Shown here piece after piece: positions 35,439 through 43,926 of a stretch of 64,000 nucleotides of DNA. Made by a program: the position numbers and the translations under genes. The notes below the pieces were generated by a model, which saw only the letters and a list, made by a program, of their open reading frames with translations, was not told where the DNA came from and did not search any database. Origin of the DNA: Pseudocitrobacter sp913778145. Lineage in GTDB: Bacteria; Pseudomonadota; Gammaproteobacteria; Enterobacterales; Enterobacteriaceae. Where the stretch lies: contig JALNTX010000007.1 in NCBI GenBank assembly GCA_035726825.1, forward strand, positions 282,860 through 346,859, written 5' to 3'. Every line of letters starts with the position of its first letter. The first letter of the stretch is position 1.

Positions 35439-36248
35439 TTATTTCTGACACTGACGACAATAGAACGTCGCGCGCTGTGCGTGTTTGGTGGCGATAATCG
35501 GCGTGCCGCATACCCGGCACGGCTCGCCCTTACGACCATACACCTGTAATTCCTGGGCAAAGTAGCCCGGCTTACCGTCGCTTTGCAGGAAATCTTTCAG
35601 GGTGGTTCCGCCCTGCTCAATCGAACGCAATAACACCGCCTTAATGGTGCTTACCAGCAGCGCGCACTCCTGCGGCGACAACGACGACGCGAGTCGGTCA
35701 GGGTGAATCCCCGCCGCGAACAGCGATTCGCTGGCGTAGATATTCCCTACCCCGACGACCAGTTTGTTATCCATCAGCCAGGGCTTAATCGCCGTTTTCT
35801 TTTTCGCACACTTCTGTTGCAGGTAATCAGCGTTGAATTCGTCGCTCAGCGGCTCGGGGCCGAGGTGCGCCAGCACGTTGTGCCCTTCCAGCTCTTTGGT
35901 CCACAGCCAGGCGCCAAAGCGGCGTGGGTCCGTATAACGCAGCACTTTGCCGTTACTCATCACCAGGTCGACGTGGTCGTGTTTCTCCGCAGGGAGCTCT
36001 TCCGTCAATATGCGCAGGCTACCCGACATACCGAGATGGATGATAATCCAGCCATCCGGCAGCTCCAGCAGTAGATATTTGGCGCGACGTTGAACGCTGA
36101 GCACAGGTTTGTCACTCAGTCGGTGAATTTCATCGGAGACGGGCCAGCGCAGGCGTCCGTTGCGGATAATCGCGTACTGGATGGTTGCGCCCACCAGATG
36201 CGGTTCAATACCGCGGCGGCTGGTTTCAACTTCAGGTAATTCAGGCAT
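35439..36248 (-). CDS. mutM: Formamidopyrimidine-DNA glycosylase
   Basis: Removes 8-oxoguanine and formamidopyrimidines from DNA and nicks the strand at the abasic site. The 269-residue protein keeps every hallmark: N-terminal catalytic Pro-Glu in PELPEVETSRRGIEPHLVGA (Pro2 after Met removal), the H2TH domain with VGVGNIYASE, and a C-terminal four-cysteine zinc finger (CRVCG...CRQC). Same length as in K-12. Downstream of rpmG beyond a strong terminator. Confidence 0.97.
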   Translation of the reverse strand: MPELPEVETSRRGIEPHLVGATIQYAIIRNGRLRWPVSDEIHRLSDKPVLSVQRRAKYLLLELPDGWIIIHLGMSGSLRILTEELPAEKHDHVDLVMSNGKVLRYTDPRRFGAWLWTKELEGHNVLAHLGPEPLSDEFNADYLQQKCAKKKTAIKPWLMDNKLVVGVGNIYASESLFAAGIHPDRLASSLSPQECALLVSTIKAVLLRSIEQGGTTLKDFLQSDGKPGYFAQELQVYGRKGEPCRVCGTPIIATKHAQRATFYCRQCQK

Positions 36249-36298
36249 AGCGTCTCCGACGGTTTAACTGATGTCTTCAATATGGGGACGGCCAGAAA

Positions 36299-36327
36299 AC
36301 AAAAAACCCCGCCGAGGCGAGGTTTTT
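36299..36327 (-). terminator. Terminator after rpmG
   Basis: Leftward CCTCGCC-TC-GGCGGGG hairpin followed by TTTTTTG, about 20 bases beyond the rpmG stop. Separates the ribosomal genes from mutM, with read-through possible. Confidence 0.88.
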
Positions 36328-36346
36328 CGTGACATCGAATCTAAAA

Positions 36347-36514
36347 TTATTTGATTTTAGCTTCTTTGTACAGAACGTGCTGACGGACAACTGGATCGAA
36401 TTTTTTCAGTTCCAGTTTTTCCGGTTTAGTACGTTTGTTCTTCGTGGTGGTATAGAAGTGACCAGTACCAGCAGAAGAAACCAGCTTGATTTTCTCACGA
36501 ATACCTTTAGCCAT
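36347..36514 (-). CDS. rpmG: 50S ribosomal protein L33
   Basis: Small basic protein of the large ribosomal subunit near the E site. Read directly from the minus strand: 55 residues starting MAKGIREKIKLVSSAGTGHF and ending LYKEAKIK, identical in plan to K-12 L33. It is the cysteine-free (zinc-independent) form. An AGAGGAAATAA Shine-Dalgarno precedes the ATG at 36514. It lies 20 bases after rpmB. Confidence 0.97.
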   Translation of the reverse strand: MAKGIREKIKLVSSAGTGHFYTTTKNKRTKPEKLELKKFDPVVRQHVLYKEAKIK

Positions 36515-36534
36515 GATTTATTTCCTCTAAGTAC

Positions 36535-36771
36535 TTAGTACTTTTCGCCACGGGCACGCAGTTCAGCCAGAACTGAATCGATGCCTTTTTTATCGATTAC
36601 ACGCATACCTTTAGCAGATACGCGCAGGGTGACAAAACGCTTCTCGCTCTCAACCCAGAAACGGTGAGAGTGCAGGTTCGGCAGGAAACGGCGTTTAGTC
36701 GCGTTCAGTGCGTGGGAACGGTTGTTACCGGTCACCGGACGCTTGCCAGTAACTTGGCAGACTCGGGACAT
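36535..36771 (-). CDS. rpmB: 50S ribosomal protein L28
   Basis: Basic protein of the large ribosomal subunit; 78 residues, the K-12 length, starting MSRVCQVTGKRPVTGNNRSH and ending VLAELRARGEKY. First gene of rpmB-rpmG. The region upstream (36772-36990) is expected to hold the promoter. Strong codon bias and conservation leave little doubt. Confidence 0.97.
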   Translation of the reverse strand: MSRVCQVTGKRPVTGNNRSHALNATKRRFLPNLHSHRFWVESEKRFVTLRVSAKGMRVIDKKGIDSVLAELRARGEKY

Positions 36772-36990
36772 GTCTATTCTCCAAAAATCAAATTAGCTCG
36801 AGCTTCGTATGGGGTATCGGCGCCTCGTCAGGCTTTACAGCCCGGTCATCGCATAGTTCTAAGTGAACTCTCGATTGCCAGGCCCAAATGCCAAACCCGA
36901 GATTCTCAAAGGTGGCGTAGTATACGCTGACCCGGCGTTATGCTCAAGTCCCGAACAGACAAAGATCCCGGTGGATCGCGTAATAATCTG

Positions 36991-37656
36991 CTAAATCCAG
37001 CCACGTTCGGCAAAAGAAACATACTCACCGCGCCCCACGACAAGGTGGTCAAGGACGCGTATATCCATGAATTGGCATGATTTTACCACTCTTTCGGTGA
37101 TAAGTCTGTCTGATTTACTGGGCTCCGCACTACCTGACGGGTGATTATGCGCCAGGATCACCGCCGCAGCGTTCACTTTGATGGCTTCTCGTACAATTTC
37201 GCGCGGATGCACTTCCACGTGGCTTAATGTGCCGGCAAAAAGTCGGCTGTGTTTTAGCACCCGATTTTGATTATCAAGAAAGATCACGATAAAGATCTCG
37301 CGCATTTCGTCGCTGAGCTGGCTTTGCAAAAATTCACGCGTCATCTCGGGGCTGAGTAATGCATTCTTCGCCAGCACCCGCAGGCTGAAATAGCGCCGCG
37401 CCAGCTCGGCAATGCCTTTTAGCTGGGCGCACGTCGCCAGCCCCATGCCGTATTGCTCGGTGATTTCCTGCTCCGAAGCCGAAAGCAACCCATACAGAGA
37501 ACCGAAGTGGTGCAGTAAATCGCGCGACCAGGTCATGACGTTTTTGTCGCGCGTGCCGGTGCGCAAAAACAGCGCCAGCAACTCCACATCGGACAGAGAT
37601 TCGATACCCATTTTTTGCATTTTTTCGCGCGGCATCAGCGCATCTGAGCTATCCAT
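36991..37656 (-). CDS. radC: RadC-family JAB domain protein
   Basis: Widely conserved protein once linked to DNA repair, a link later withdrawn; the true function is unknown. The 221-residue product has an N-terminal helix-hairpin-helix-like region and a JAB1/MPN (JAMM) domain with the metal motif ILAHNHPSGSAEPSKSD and upstream catalytic Glu in VEVHPREIV. The frame is open to 37719, but the ATG at 37656 follows GGGAGGAA and aligns with K-12; the N-terminal 50 residues are more divergent than the rest. Confidence 0.94.
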   Translation of the reverse strand: MDSSDALMPREKMQKMGIESLSDVELLALFLRTGTRDKNVMTWSRDLLHHFGSLYGLLSASEQEITEQYGMGLATCAQLKGIAELARRYFSLRVLAKNALLSPEMTREFLQSQLSDEMREIFIVIFLDNQNRVLKHSRLFAGTLSHVEVHPREIVREAIKVNAAAVILAHNHPSGSAEPSKSDRLITERVVKSCQFMDIRVLDHLVVGRGEYVSFAERGWI

Positions 37657-37829
37657 AACGGTTCCTCCCTGATGATGATCGCCATCCTGCCACAGCCAGC
37701 CGCGGCCTGCGCGGGTCACTTTTTACTCTTGCGTAGCCCCTCGCAAAGTGGATACTCCCTAACCGCACGACCCCGAAAATATTGTGATAAAATCCCACTT
37801 TCAGATGAACACGACAGGAAAGAATCATG

Positions 37830-39050
37830 ATGAGCCTGGCCGGAAAAAAAATTGTTCTCGGCGTGAGCGGCGGTATCGCGGCCTATAAAGCCCCTGAACT
37901 GGTGCGCCGTCTGCGCGACCGTGGCGCCGAAGTGCGCGTTGCCATGACCGAGGCGGCGAAAGCTTTCATCACCCCGCTGAGCCTGCAGGCCGTCTCCGGT
38001 TATCCGGTTTCCGATAGCCTGCTCGACCCGGCGGCAGAAGCGGCAATGGGCCACATCGAGCTGGGAAAATGGGCGGATCTTGTGATTCTCGCACCGGCCA
38101 CGGCGGATCTCATCGCTCGCGTAGCGGCCGGGATGGCTAACGATTTAGTGTCCACCATTTGCCTGGCAACACCATCACCGGTTGCCGTGGTGCCCGCGAT
38201 GAATCAGCAGATGTACCGCGCGGCGGCCACGCAGCATAACCTGTCGGTTCTGGCATCTCGCGACCTGCTTATCTGGGGCCCGGACAGCGGCAGCCAGGCC
38301 TGCGGCGATATCGGCCCAGGGCGTATGCTCGACCCGTTAACCATCGTTGATATGGCGGCGGCGCATTTTTCGCCTGTCAAAGATCTGCAACATCTGAACA
38401 TCATGATTACGGCTGGCCCCACCCGCGAGCCGTTAGATCCCGTTCGCTATATCAGCAACCACAGCTCCGGCAAGATGGGCTTTGCTATTGCCGAAGCTGC
38501 CGCACAGCGCGGCGCCAACGTGACTCTGGTGAGCGGCCCGGTGTCGCTCGCGACGCCAGCCTTCGTGCAGCGCGTTGACGTGACGACGGCGCAGGAAATG
38601 GACGCAGCCGTTCAGGCTGGTGTGCAAAAACAGCATATTTTCATTGGCTGTGCCGCCGTTGCGGATTATCGTGCCGCCGTTATTGCCGATGAAAAAATCA
38701 AAAAGCAGGACACGCAGGGCGATGAATTCATTATTAAAATGGTGAAAAACCCGGACATCGTGGCAGGCGTTGCAGCGCTAAAAACGCACCGCCCCTACGT
38801 CGTCGGATTTGCCGCCGAAACGAATAATGTGGAAGAATACGCGCGGCAAAAACGCGCCCGCAAAAACCTCGATCTGATCTGCGCTAACGATGTATCACAG
38901 TCAAATCAAGGATTTAATAGCGATAATAATGCATTGCATCTTTTCTGGCAGGACGGCGATAAACGCTTACCGTTAAGCAGCAAAGCGCTGCTGGGCCAAC
39001 TTTTACTGAACGAGATCGTTACCCGTTATGATGAAAAAAATCGACGTTAA
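37830..39050 (+). CDS. coaBC: Phosphopantothenoylcysteine decarboxylase / synthetase
   Basis: Bifunctional coenzyme A enzyme: the C-terminal CoaB part ligates cysteine to 4'-phosphopantothenate with CTP, and the N-terminal FMN-dependent CoaC part decarboxylates the product. The 406-residue product has the CoaC motifs GVSGGIAAYKAPELVRRLR, AAMGHIELGKWAD and PAMNQQM, then the CoaB motifs TAGPTREPLDPVRYISN and ADYR. ATGATG gives two possible starts; the second matches K-12. It overlaps dut by about 20 bases. Confidence 0.96.
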   Translation: MSLAGKKIVLGVSGGIAAYKAPELVRRLRDRGAEVRVAMTEAAKAFITPLSLQAVSGYPVSDSLLDPAAEAAMGHIELGKWADLVILAPATADLIARVAAGMANDLVSTICLATPSPVAVVPAMNQQMYRAAATQHNLSVLASRDLLIWGPDSGSQACGDIGPGRMLDPLTIVDMAAAHFSPVKDLQHLNIMITAGPTREPLDPVRYISNHSSGKMGFAIAEAAAQRGANVTLVSGPVSLATPAFVQRVDVTTAQEMDAAVQAGVQKQHIFIGCAAVADYRAAVIADEKIKKQDTQGDEFIIKMVKNPDIVAGVAALKTHRPYVVGFAAETNNVEEYARQKRARKNLDLICANDVSQSNQGFNSDNNALHLFWQDGDKRLPLSSKALLGQLLLNEIVTRYDEKNRR

Positions 39051-39486
39051 AATTCTGGACCCGCGTATTGGTAAGGAATTCCCGCTGCCGACCTACGCAA
39101 CGCCTGGCTCTGCCGGTCTTGACCTGCGTGCCTGCCTTGATAGCGCCATCGTGCTGGAACCGGGGCAAACCACTCTGCTGCCAACCGGCCTGGCGATTCA
39201 TATCGCCGATCCGTCTCTGGCCGCAATGATGCTGCCGCGCTCGGGCCTGGGCCATAAGCACGGTATCGTTCTGGGCAACCTGGTCGGCCTTATCGATTCT
39301 GATTATCAGGGTCAACTGATGGTTTCCATCTGGAACCGTGGGCAAACCACCTTCACCATCGAACCGGGCGAGCGCGTTGCACAAATGATTATTGTCCCGG
39401 TCGTGCAGGCCGAGTTTAATCTGGTTGAAGATTTCGATGCCACCGAGCGTGGCGAAGGCGGCTTCGGCCACTCCGGCCGTCAGTAA
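39031..39486 (+). CDS. dut: dUTP diphosphatase
   Basis: Homotrimeric enzyme that hydrolyses dUTP to dUMP, keeping uracil out of DNA and supplying thymidylate synthesis. The 151-residue product carries the five dUTPase motifs: PGSAGLDLRA, PRSGLGHKHG, GLIDSDYQG, NRGQTTFTIEPGERVAQ and the C-terminal RGEGGFGHSGR. The start ATG (second of ATGATG) lies inside the end of coaBC, as in K-12. Confidence 0.97.
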   Translation: MKKIDVKILDPRIGKEFPLPTYATPGSAGLDLRACLDSAIVLEPGQTTLLPTGLAIHIADPSLAAMMLPRSGLGHKHGIVLGNLVGLIDSDYQGQLMVSIWNRGQTTFTIEPGERVAQMIIVPVVQAEFNLVEDFDATERGEGGFGHSGRQ

Positions 39487-39639
39487 CCGGTCCTGTCTCT
39501 GCCCGGCGTCACGCGGGGCAGAGGCATTTAAACGCATCCCATAGCGTCATAATGCAATAACATCACTGCAAATTCGGATTTGCGGTCACTGTGTGGATGT
39601 CTGCCTGACGAGCATTTATTTTCAGGGGTATTTTAGAAC

Positions 39640-40236
39640 ATGGCAGAAAAGCAAACTGCGAAACGGAATCGTCGCGAAGAAATACTTCAATCTCTGGCGC
39701 TGATGCTTGAATCCAGTGATGGTAGCCAACGCATTACCACGGCAAAACTGGCGGCTTCTGTTGGCGTTTCCGAAGCGGCGCTCTACCGTCACTTTCCCAG
39801 CAAGACACGCATGTTCGATAGCCTTATCGAGTTTATCGAAGATAGCCTGATTACCCGCATCAACCTGATTTTAAAGGATGAAAAGGACACCACCGCGCGC
39901 CTGCGCCTGATTGTTCTGCTGATCCTCGGGTTTGGTGAACGTAACCCAGGCCTGACGCGTATTCTCACCGGTCACGCGTTGATGTTCGAGCAGGACCGTC
40001 TTCAGGGACGCATTAACCAGCTTTTCGAACGCATTGAAGCCCAGTTGCGCCAGGTGCTGCGCGAGCGAAAAATGCGTGAAGGTGAAGGCTACGAGACGGA
40101 TGAAACCCTGCTGGCGAGCCAGCTGCTCGCCTTCTGTGAAGGCATGCTTTCTCGCTTTGTCCGCAGCGAATTTAAATATCGCCCCACCGACGATTTTGAC
40201 GCCCGCTGGCCGCTCATGGCCACGCAGCTTCGCTAA
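39640..40236 (+). CDS. slmA: Nucleoid occlusion factor SlmA
   Basis: TetR-family DNA-binding protein that binds SBS sites over the chromosome and disrupts FtsZ assembly there, so division does not cut the nucleoid. The 198-residue product equals K-12 SlmA; the helix-turn-helix spans about 30-60 (ITTAKLAASVGVSEAALYRH) and the C-terminal helices form the dimer and FtsZ contact. Its last bases overlap the last bases of the convergent retron reverse transcriptase gene. Confidence 0.97.
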   Translation: MAEKQTAKRNRREEILQSLALMLESSDGSQRITTAKLAASVGVSEAALYRHFPSKTRMFDSLIEFIEDSLITRINLILKDEKDTTARLRLIVLLILGFGERNPGLTRILTGHALMFEQDRLQGRINQLFERIEAQLRQVLRERKMREGEGYETDETLLASQLLAFCEGMLSRFVRSEFKYRPTDDFDARWPLMATQLR

Positions 40237-41192
40237 CGTGTCTCAGGCAGAGCAATCTGCCTTATCATTTGTTGCACGTCACGCAGTGCCTGTCTGAATG
40301 CGCAATCGTTCGGGTTAATCTGTAGCAGCCAGGCGATTTTCCCCTGTAAACGCTGAAGATAACGCAGAGCCGATTCTGTCGGCTGACCGCTGCGACTCAG
40401 GTGCGACGCAACGCCAAATTTCCGGCAGAAATGCACTTCCTGACGCAACAATCGCCGCTGTTCACGGGAAAGTTGCAGCTTTTCGTTCACCACAATGCCC
40501 GTCACCGTCTGTTGTTTATGCGCAGGTATCTGTACGGTTTTACATTTATTCAGCCGCAGCCCCAGTTCAGCCAGCAGCGCAGCTACTTTATTACGCACCT
40601 GTCGGGCGGAAAACGCGCCGGAAAAGGTCATATCATCGCAGTAACGGGTATAAATAATGTGACGTTCCTGACACCAACCGCCCATCCGTTCATCAAAATT
40701 CGACATAACCAGATTAGAAATCGCCGGCGAGGTCGCCGCGCCTTGCGGTAACGCATCGCGATAACAACAAAGATGGGTCAGCATCGTCACCACAGCGTGG
40801 GGTAATGTGGTCTGCCGGAAAACTCGCCATACCTGTAACCAACTGATATTGTCAAAGAAACCTTCAATATCAAGCTTCAGGATCTGCGGTTGAGAAAGAT
40901 GAGGCCGCGCGTTGTGCGCCACGGTACTGCCGGGTCGATAGGCCGTTGCATAGGGTGAAACCGGGAAATGCGCGAGGACGTTCTTCAGGATATTGCGCTG
41001 CACGGTTTTAAGCAGGTAATCAGGCGCCAGAATCTGCCGTTCACTGCCGTCGCGCTTCGACAGCGTAATGGGGCGATAATGCTTCGCCGTGCTGTTGCTG
41101 AGCGCATACAGCCTGCGTATCTCTTCGTTAGCGCGCCAGCCCGGCGCGCTAAATAAGTCCAGCGCCAGAAGGCAAACCCGGGTCGCATCCAT
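40233..41192 (-). CDS. Retron reverse transcriptase, Ec107 (Eco5) type
   Basis: Makes branched msDNA from the msr-msd RNA encoded just upstream. The 319-residue protein has the RT fingers/palm motifs: LKLDIEGFFDNI with catalytic Asp near 108, LPQGAATSPAISN at 148-160, and YCDD at 184-187. It also has the two retron-specific signatures, NAxxH (NARPH, 94-98) in domain X and VTG (230-232) in domain Y. Length and location between pyrE and slmA match E. coli retron Ec107 as reported by Herzer and colleagues. A GGAG lies nine bases before the ATG. No effector-like gene is attached: slmA and pyrE flank the element directly. Confidence 0.95.
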   Translation of the reverse strand: MDATRVCLLALDLFSAPGWRANEEIRRLYALSNSTAKHYRPITLSKRDGSERQILAPDYLLKTVQRNILKNVLAHFPVSPYATAYRPGSTVAHNARPHLSQPQILKLDIEGFFDNISWLQVWRVFRQTTLPHAVVTMLTHLCCYRDALPQGAATSPAISNLVMSNFDERMGGWCQERHIIYTRYCDDMTFSGAFSARQVRNKVAALLAELGLRLNKCKTVQIPAHKQQTVTGIVVNEKLQLSREQRRLLRQEVHFCRKFGVASHLSRSGQPTESALRYLQRLQGKIAWLLQINPNDCAFRQALRDVQQMIRQIALPETR

Positions 41193-41224
41193 TCAACGCT
41201 CCACATCACTGAGAAAAAGTGGGC

Positions 41225-41412
41225 GCCAACAGCGGCGATACTCGAAAACCATCCCGAAGGCGTGGAAATGTACTTCGCGCGATAGCGCGCGCACGTGAAA
41301 CGTGCCGAGGTACAATGGAACGACTTTGGGTATATGAGTGAACTGCGGGCGTTAAGTCGGCGACTCGCCGACCCTTCTGGATAACTCCAGAAACGCTATC
41401 GCCACTGCTGGC
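41225..41412 (-). ncRNA. Retron msr-msd RNA template
   Basis: Reads leftward. The a1 repeat GCCAGCAGTGGCGATA (41397-41412) pairs with a2 TATCGCCGCTGTTGGC (41225-41240), 16 positions with two G-U wobbles. The candidate branching guanosine is at 41396, directly after a1. The msr part has two hairpins, TTCTGG/CCAGAA (41375-41392) and GTCGGCG/CGCCGAC (41356-41372). The msd part forms a branched fold: outer stem 41269-41277 with 41306-41314, and inner hairpins CGCGC-GATA-GCGCG (41276-41289) and GCACG/CGTGC (41291-41305). An msDNA of about 107 nt fits between the a2 border and about 41347. Confidence 0.88.
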
Positions 41413-41432
41413 ACAGAAAGCATAGCATGGGC
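41413..41432 (-). promoter_or_regulatory. Candidate retron promoter -10
   Basis: On the minus strand TATGCT (41419-41424) lies seven bases before the first base of the a1 repeat, so transcription could start exactly at a1. The -35 region (TAGTTTTCC near 41445) is weak. Confidence 0.5.
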
Positions 41433-41460
41433 ATTGTGGGGAAAACTATTCGGCATATCA

Positions 41461-41483
41461 CGCTGCGGGGGATACCCGCAGCG
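41461..41483 (-). terminator. Inverted repeat after pyrE
   Basis: CGCTGCGGG...CCCGCAGCG, nine-base perfect stem, eight bases beyond the pyrE stop. There is no T tract right after it, so it may act with other factors. It marks the boundary between pyrE and the retron. Confidence 0.65.
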
Positions 41484-41490
41484 TAATGAA

Positions 41491-42132
41491 TCAGACGCCG
41501 TAGGCTTCGCGATAGGCGCGAACGGCGGCCAGATGCTCGGCCATTTCTGGTTTTTCTTCCAAATACGCAATCAGGTCTTTCAGGGTGATGATGGAGATAA
41601 CTTTGCAACCGTAGTCGCGCTCAACTTCCTGAATCGCTGAAATCTCGCCACGGCCACGCTCCTGACGGTCGAGAGAGATCAGCACGCCAGCAAGCGTTGC
41701 GCCGTTGGCCTGAATAATTTCCATCGATTCACGGATCGCCGTGCCGGCGGTGATCACATCATCCACCAGCATCACACGCCCCTGCAGCGGGCTACCTACC
41801 AGACTGCCGCCCTCGCCGTGATCTTTCGCTTCTTTGCGGTTGAAGCAGTATGGCAGGTCGCGGTCGTGGTGCTCGGCCAGCGCAACCGCGGTGGTGGTGG
41901 CAATCGGAATACCCTTGTAGGCCGGGCCAAACAGCAGGTCGAAATCAATCGCGGAATCGACCAGCGCTTCGGCATAGAAGCGGCCTAACAACGCCAGATC
42001 GCGCCCGGTATTAAACAGCCCGGCGTTGAAGAAATAGGGGCTCTTGCGCCCGGATTTCAGCGTAAATTCGCCAAACTTCAGTACCTGCTTGCTAAGCGCA
42101 AATTCAATAAACTGGCGCTGATACGGTTTCAT
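41491..42132 (-). CDS. pyrE: Orotate phosphoribosyltransferase
   Basis: Converts orotate and PRPP to orotidine 5'-monophosphate in pyrimidine synthesis. The 213-residue product equals K-12 PyrE and has the PRPP loop VMLVDDVITAGTAIRES and the flexible catalytic loop with FNRKEAKDHGEGGSLVG. It follows rph and a UTP-sensitive attenuator on the same strand. Confidence 0.97.
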   Translation of the reverse strand: MKPYQRQFIEFALSKQVLKFGEFTLKSGRKSPYFFNAGLFNTGRDLALLGRFYAEALVDSAIDFDLLFGPAYKGIPIATTTAVALAEHHDRDLPYCFNRKEAKDHGEGGSLVGSPLQGRVMLVDDVITAGTAIRESMEIIQANGATLAGVLISLDRQERGRGEISAIQEVERDYGCKVISIITLKDLIAYLEEKPEMAEHLAAVRAYREAYGV

Positions 42133-42163
42133 GGATTCGCTCCTTACTTACTTTTCTACGGAC

Positions 42164-42191
42164 AAAAAAAAGGCGACTCATCAGTCGCCTT
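42164..42191 (-). terminator. pyrE attenuator
   Basis: Leftward AAGGCGACT-GATG-AGTCGCCTT hairpin followed by a run of seven or more T, between rph and pyrE. In K-12 this terminator is bypassed when UTP is low and ribosomes translating the end of rph stay close to RNA polymerase. Confidence 0.9.
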
Positions 42192-42196
42192 AATAA

Positions 42197-42913
42197 TCAA
42201 TTTTCCAACGCCGCCTTCTGCGTCGCTACAATGGATTCGATACCCCCTCGGGCCAGCGCCAGCAAGGTGAGTAGCTCTTCGTGGCTGAACGGCTCGCCTT
42301 CTGCGGTGCCCTGCACCTCAATCATGCGGCCATCTTCCATCATCACCACGTTCATGTCGGTTTCTGCCGCTGAGTCTTCAACGTACTCAAGATCGCAACG
42401 CGCTTCACCGTCGACGATGCCAACGGAGACCGCGGCCACCATCCCTTTCATAGGATTGGTTTTCAGTTTACCGGAAGCAACCAGTTTGTTCAGCGCATCG
42501 GCCAGCGCCACGCAGGCACCGGTGATAGAGGCAGTACGGGTGCCGCCATCGGCCTGAATCACGTCGCAGTCGAGGGTAATGGTGAACTCGCCCAGCGCTT
42601 TCAGATCAACCGCCGCACGCAGCGCACGCGCGATCAGGCGCTGAATTTCCATGGTTCGGCCGCCCTGCTTGCCCTTCGCCGCTTCACGCGCGTTACGGGT
42701 GTGGGTGGCACGCGGCAGCATGCCATATTCTGCGGTGATCCAACCCTGGCCTTGACCTTTCAGGAAACGGGGCACGCTCTCTTCAACAGAGGCGGTGCAC
42801 AGAACTTTGGTTTCACCGAATTCGACGAGCACGGAGCCTTCAGCGTGTTTTGTGTAATTACGGGTCAGGGTGACGGGACGCACCTGGTTAGCGCTACGGC
42901 CTGCTGGACGCAT
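42197..42913 (-). CDS. rph: Ribonuclease PH
   Basis: Phosphate-dependent 3' exoribonuclease that trims tRNA precursors. The 238-residue product is full length, with QADGGTRTASITGACVALAD and the substrate-site RRTH-type blocks (TEYGMLPRATHTRN). K-12 strains carry a frameshift here (rph-1) that lowers pyrE expression by breaking translational coupling at the attenuator; this copy is intact. The stop lies only five bases before the attenuator stem. Confidence 0.97.
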   Translation of the reverse strand: MRPAGRSANQVRPVTLTRNYTKHAEGSVLVEFGETKVLCTASVEESVPRFLKGQGQGWITAEYGMLPRATHTRNAREAAKGKQGGRTMEIQRLIARALRAAVDLKALGEFTITLDCDVIQADGGTRTASITGACVALADALNKLVASGKLKTNPMKGMVAAVSVGIVDGEARCDLEYVEDSAAETDMNVVMMEDGRMIEVQGTAEGEPFSHEELLTLLALARGGIESIVATQKAALEN

Positions 42914-43038
42914 GATTAAATCTCCGGCTTGAAACGAATGTGGCTGCGCATTATACGGACTTCCGGCGGTTATTCCTATCCTGGCAGGTGAGGGATAGCT
43001 ATAATCCCTCCATCACTCCTTTAAAAACAGGAACGTCT

Positions 43039-43902
43039 ATGATCCGCAGTATGACCGCCTACGCCCGCCATGAAATCAAGGGCCAGTGGGGCAGCGCCGC
43101 CTGGGAACTGCGCTCAGTGAACCAGCGTTATCTTGAAACTTACTTCCGTCTGCCGGAGCAGTTCCGCAGCCTGGAGCCAGTTGTCCGCGAGCGGCTGCGC
43201 ACGCGTCTGACGCGCGGTAAAGTTGAATGCACACTCCGTTTTGAGCCTGACGCCAGCGCGCAGGGCGAGTTGATCCTCAATGAGAAACTGGCTAAGCAGC
43301 TGGTTAACGCGGCGAACTGGGTCAAAATGCAGAGCGACGAAGGCGAGATTAACCCGGTCGATATTCTGCGCTGGCCTGGCGTAATGGCGGCACAGGAACA
43401 AGATCTGGACGCCATCACCGCTGAAATTCTTTCGGCGCTGGATAAAGCGCTGGATGCTTTCATTATTGCCCGCGAAACGGAAGGTCAGGCGCTGAAAGCA
43501 TTGATCGAGCAGCGTCTGGAAGGCGTCAGCAATGAAGTCGCCAAAGTGCGCGCCCATATGCCGGAAATTCTGCAATGGCAGCGTGAACGCCTGGTCGCCA
43601 AACTGGAAGATGCCGAAGTTCAGCTGGAAAACAATCGACTTGAGCAAGAACTGGTGCTGATGGCACAGCGCATCGACGTCGCCGAAGAGCTCGACCGTCT
43701 GGAAGCGCACGTTAAAGAAACCTACAACATCCTGAAGAAGAAAGAGGCCGTGGGCCGTCGTCTCGACTTTATGATGCAGGAATTTAACCGCGAGTCGAAC
43801 ACCCTGGCATCTAAATCCATCAATGCGGATGTCACGAATTCTGCGATTGAACTTAAAGTTCTGATCGAGCAGATGCGCGAGCAGATTCAGAATATTGAGT
43901 AA
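43039..43902 (+). CDS. yicC: YicC-family endoribonuclease
   Basis: The 287-residue product matches YicC, a conserved protein with YicC_N and DUF1732 domains, reported as an endoribonuclease that affects the small RNA RyhB. Conserved features are the start MIRSMTAYARHEIKGQWG, NQRYLETYFRLPEQFR and the C-terminal metal-site RRLDFMMQEFNRESNTLASK. The frame is open to 42940, but the ATG at 43039 follows ACAGGAACG and matches K-12. Divergent from rph. Confidence 0.94.
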   Translation: MIRSMTAYARHEIKGQWGSAAWELRSVNQRYLETYFRLPEQFRSLEPVVRERLRTRLTRGKVECTLRFEPDASAQGELILNEKLAKQLVNAANWVKMQSDEGEINPVDILRWPGVMAAQEQDLDAITAEILSALDKALDAFIIARETEGQALKALIEQRLEGVSNEVAKVRAHMPEILQWQRERLVAKLEDAEVQLENNRLEQELVLMAQRIDVAEELDRLEAHVKETYNILKKKEAVGRRLDFMMQEFNRESNTLASKSINADVTNSAIELKVLIEQMREQIQNIE

Positions 43903-43926
43903 TTCTCGTCGCTCCTGAATGCTGTC

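Noticed and set aside
41193..41490. Small plus- or minus-strand ORFs in the msr-msd region as a retron effector
   Set aside because: Short frames only, without start signals, crossing the RNA stems; the region is explained by msr-msd and the pyrE hairpin.
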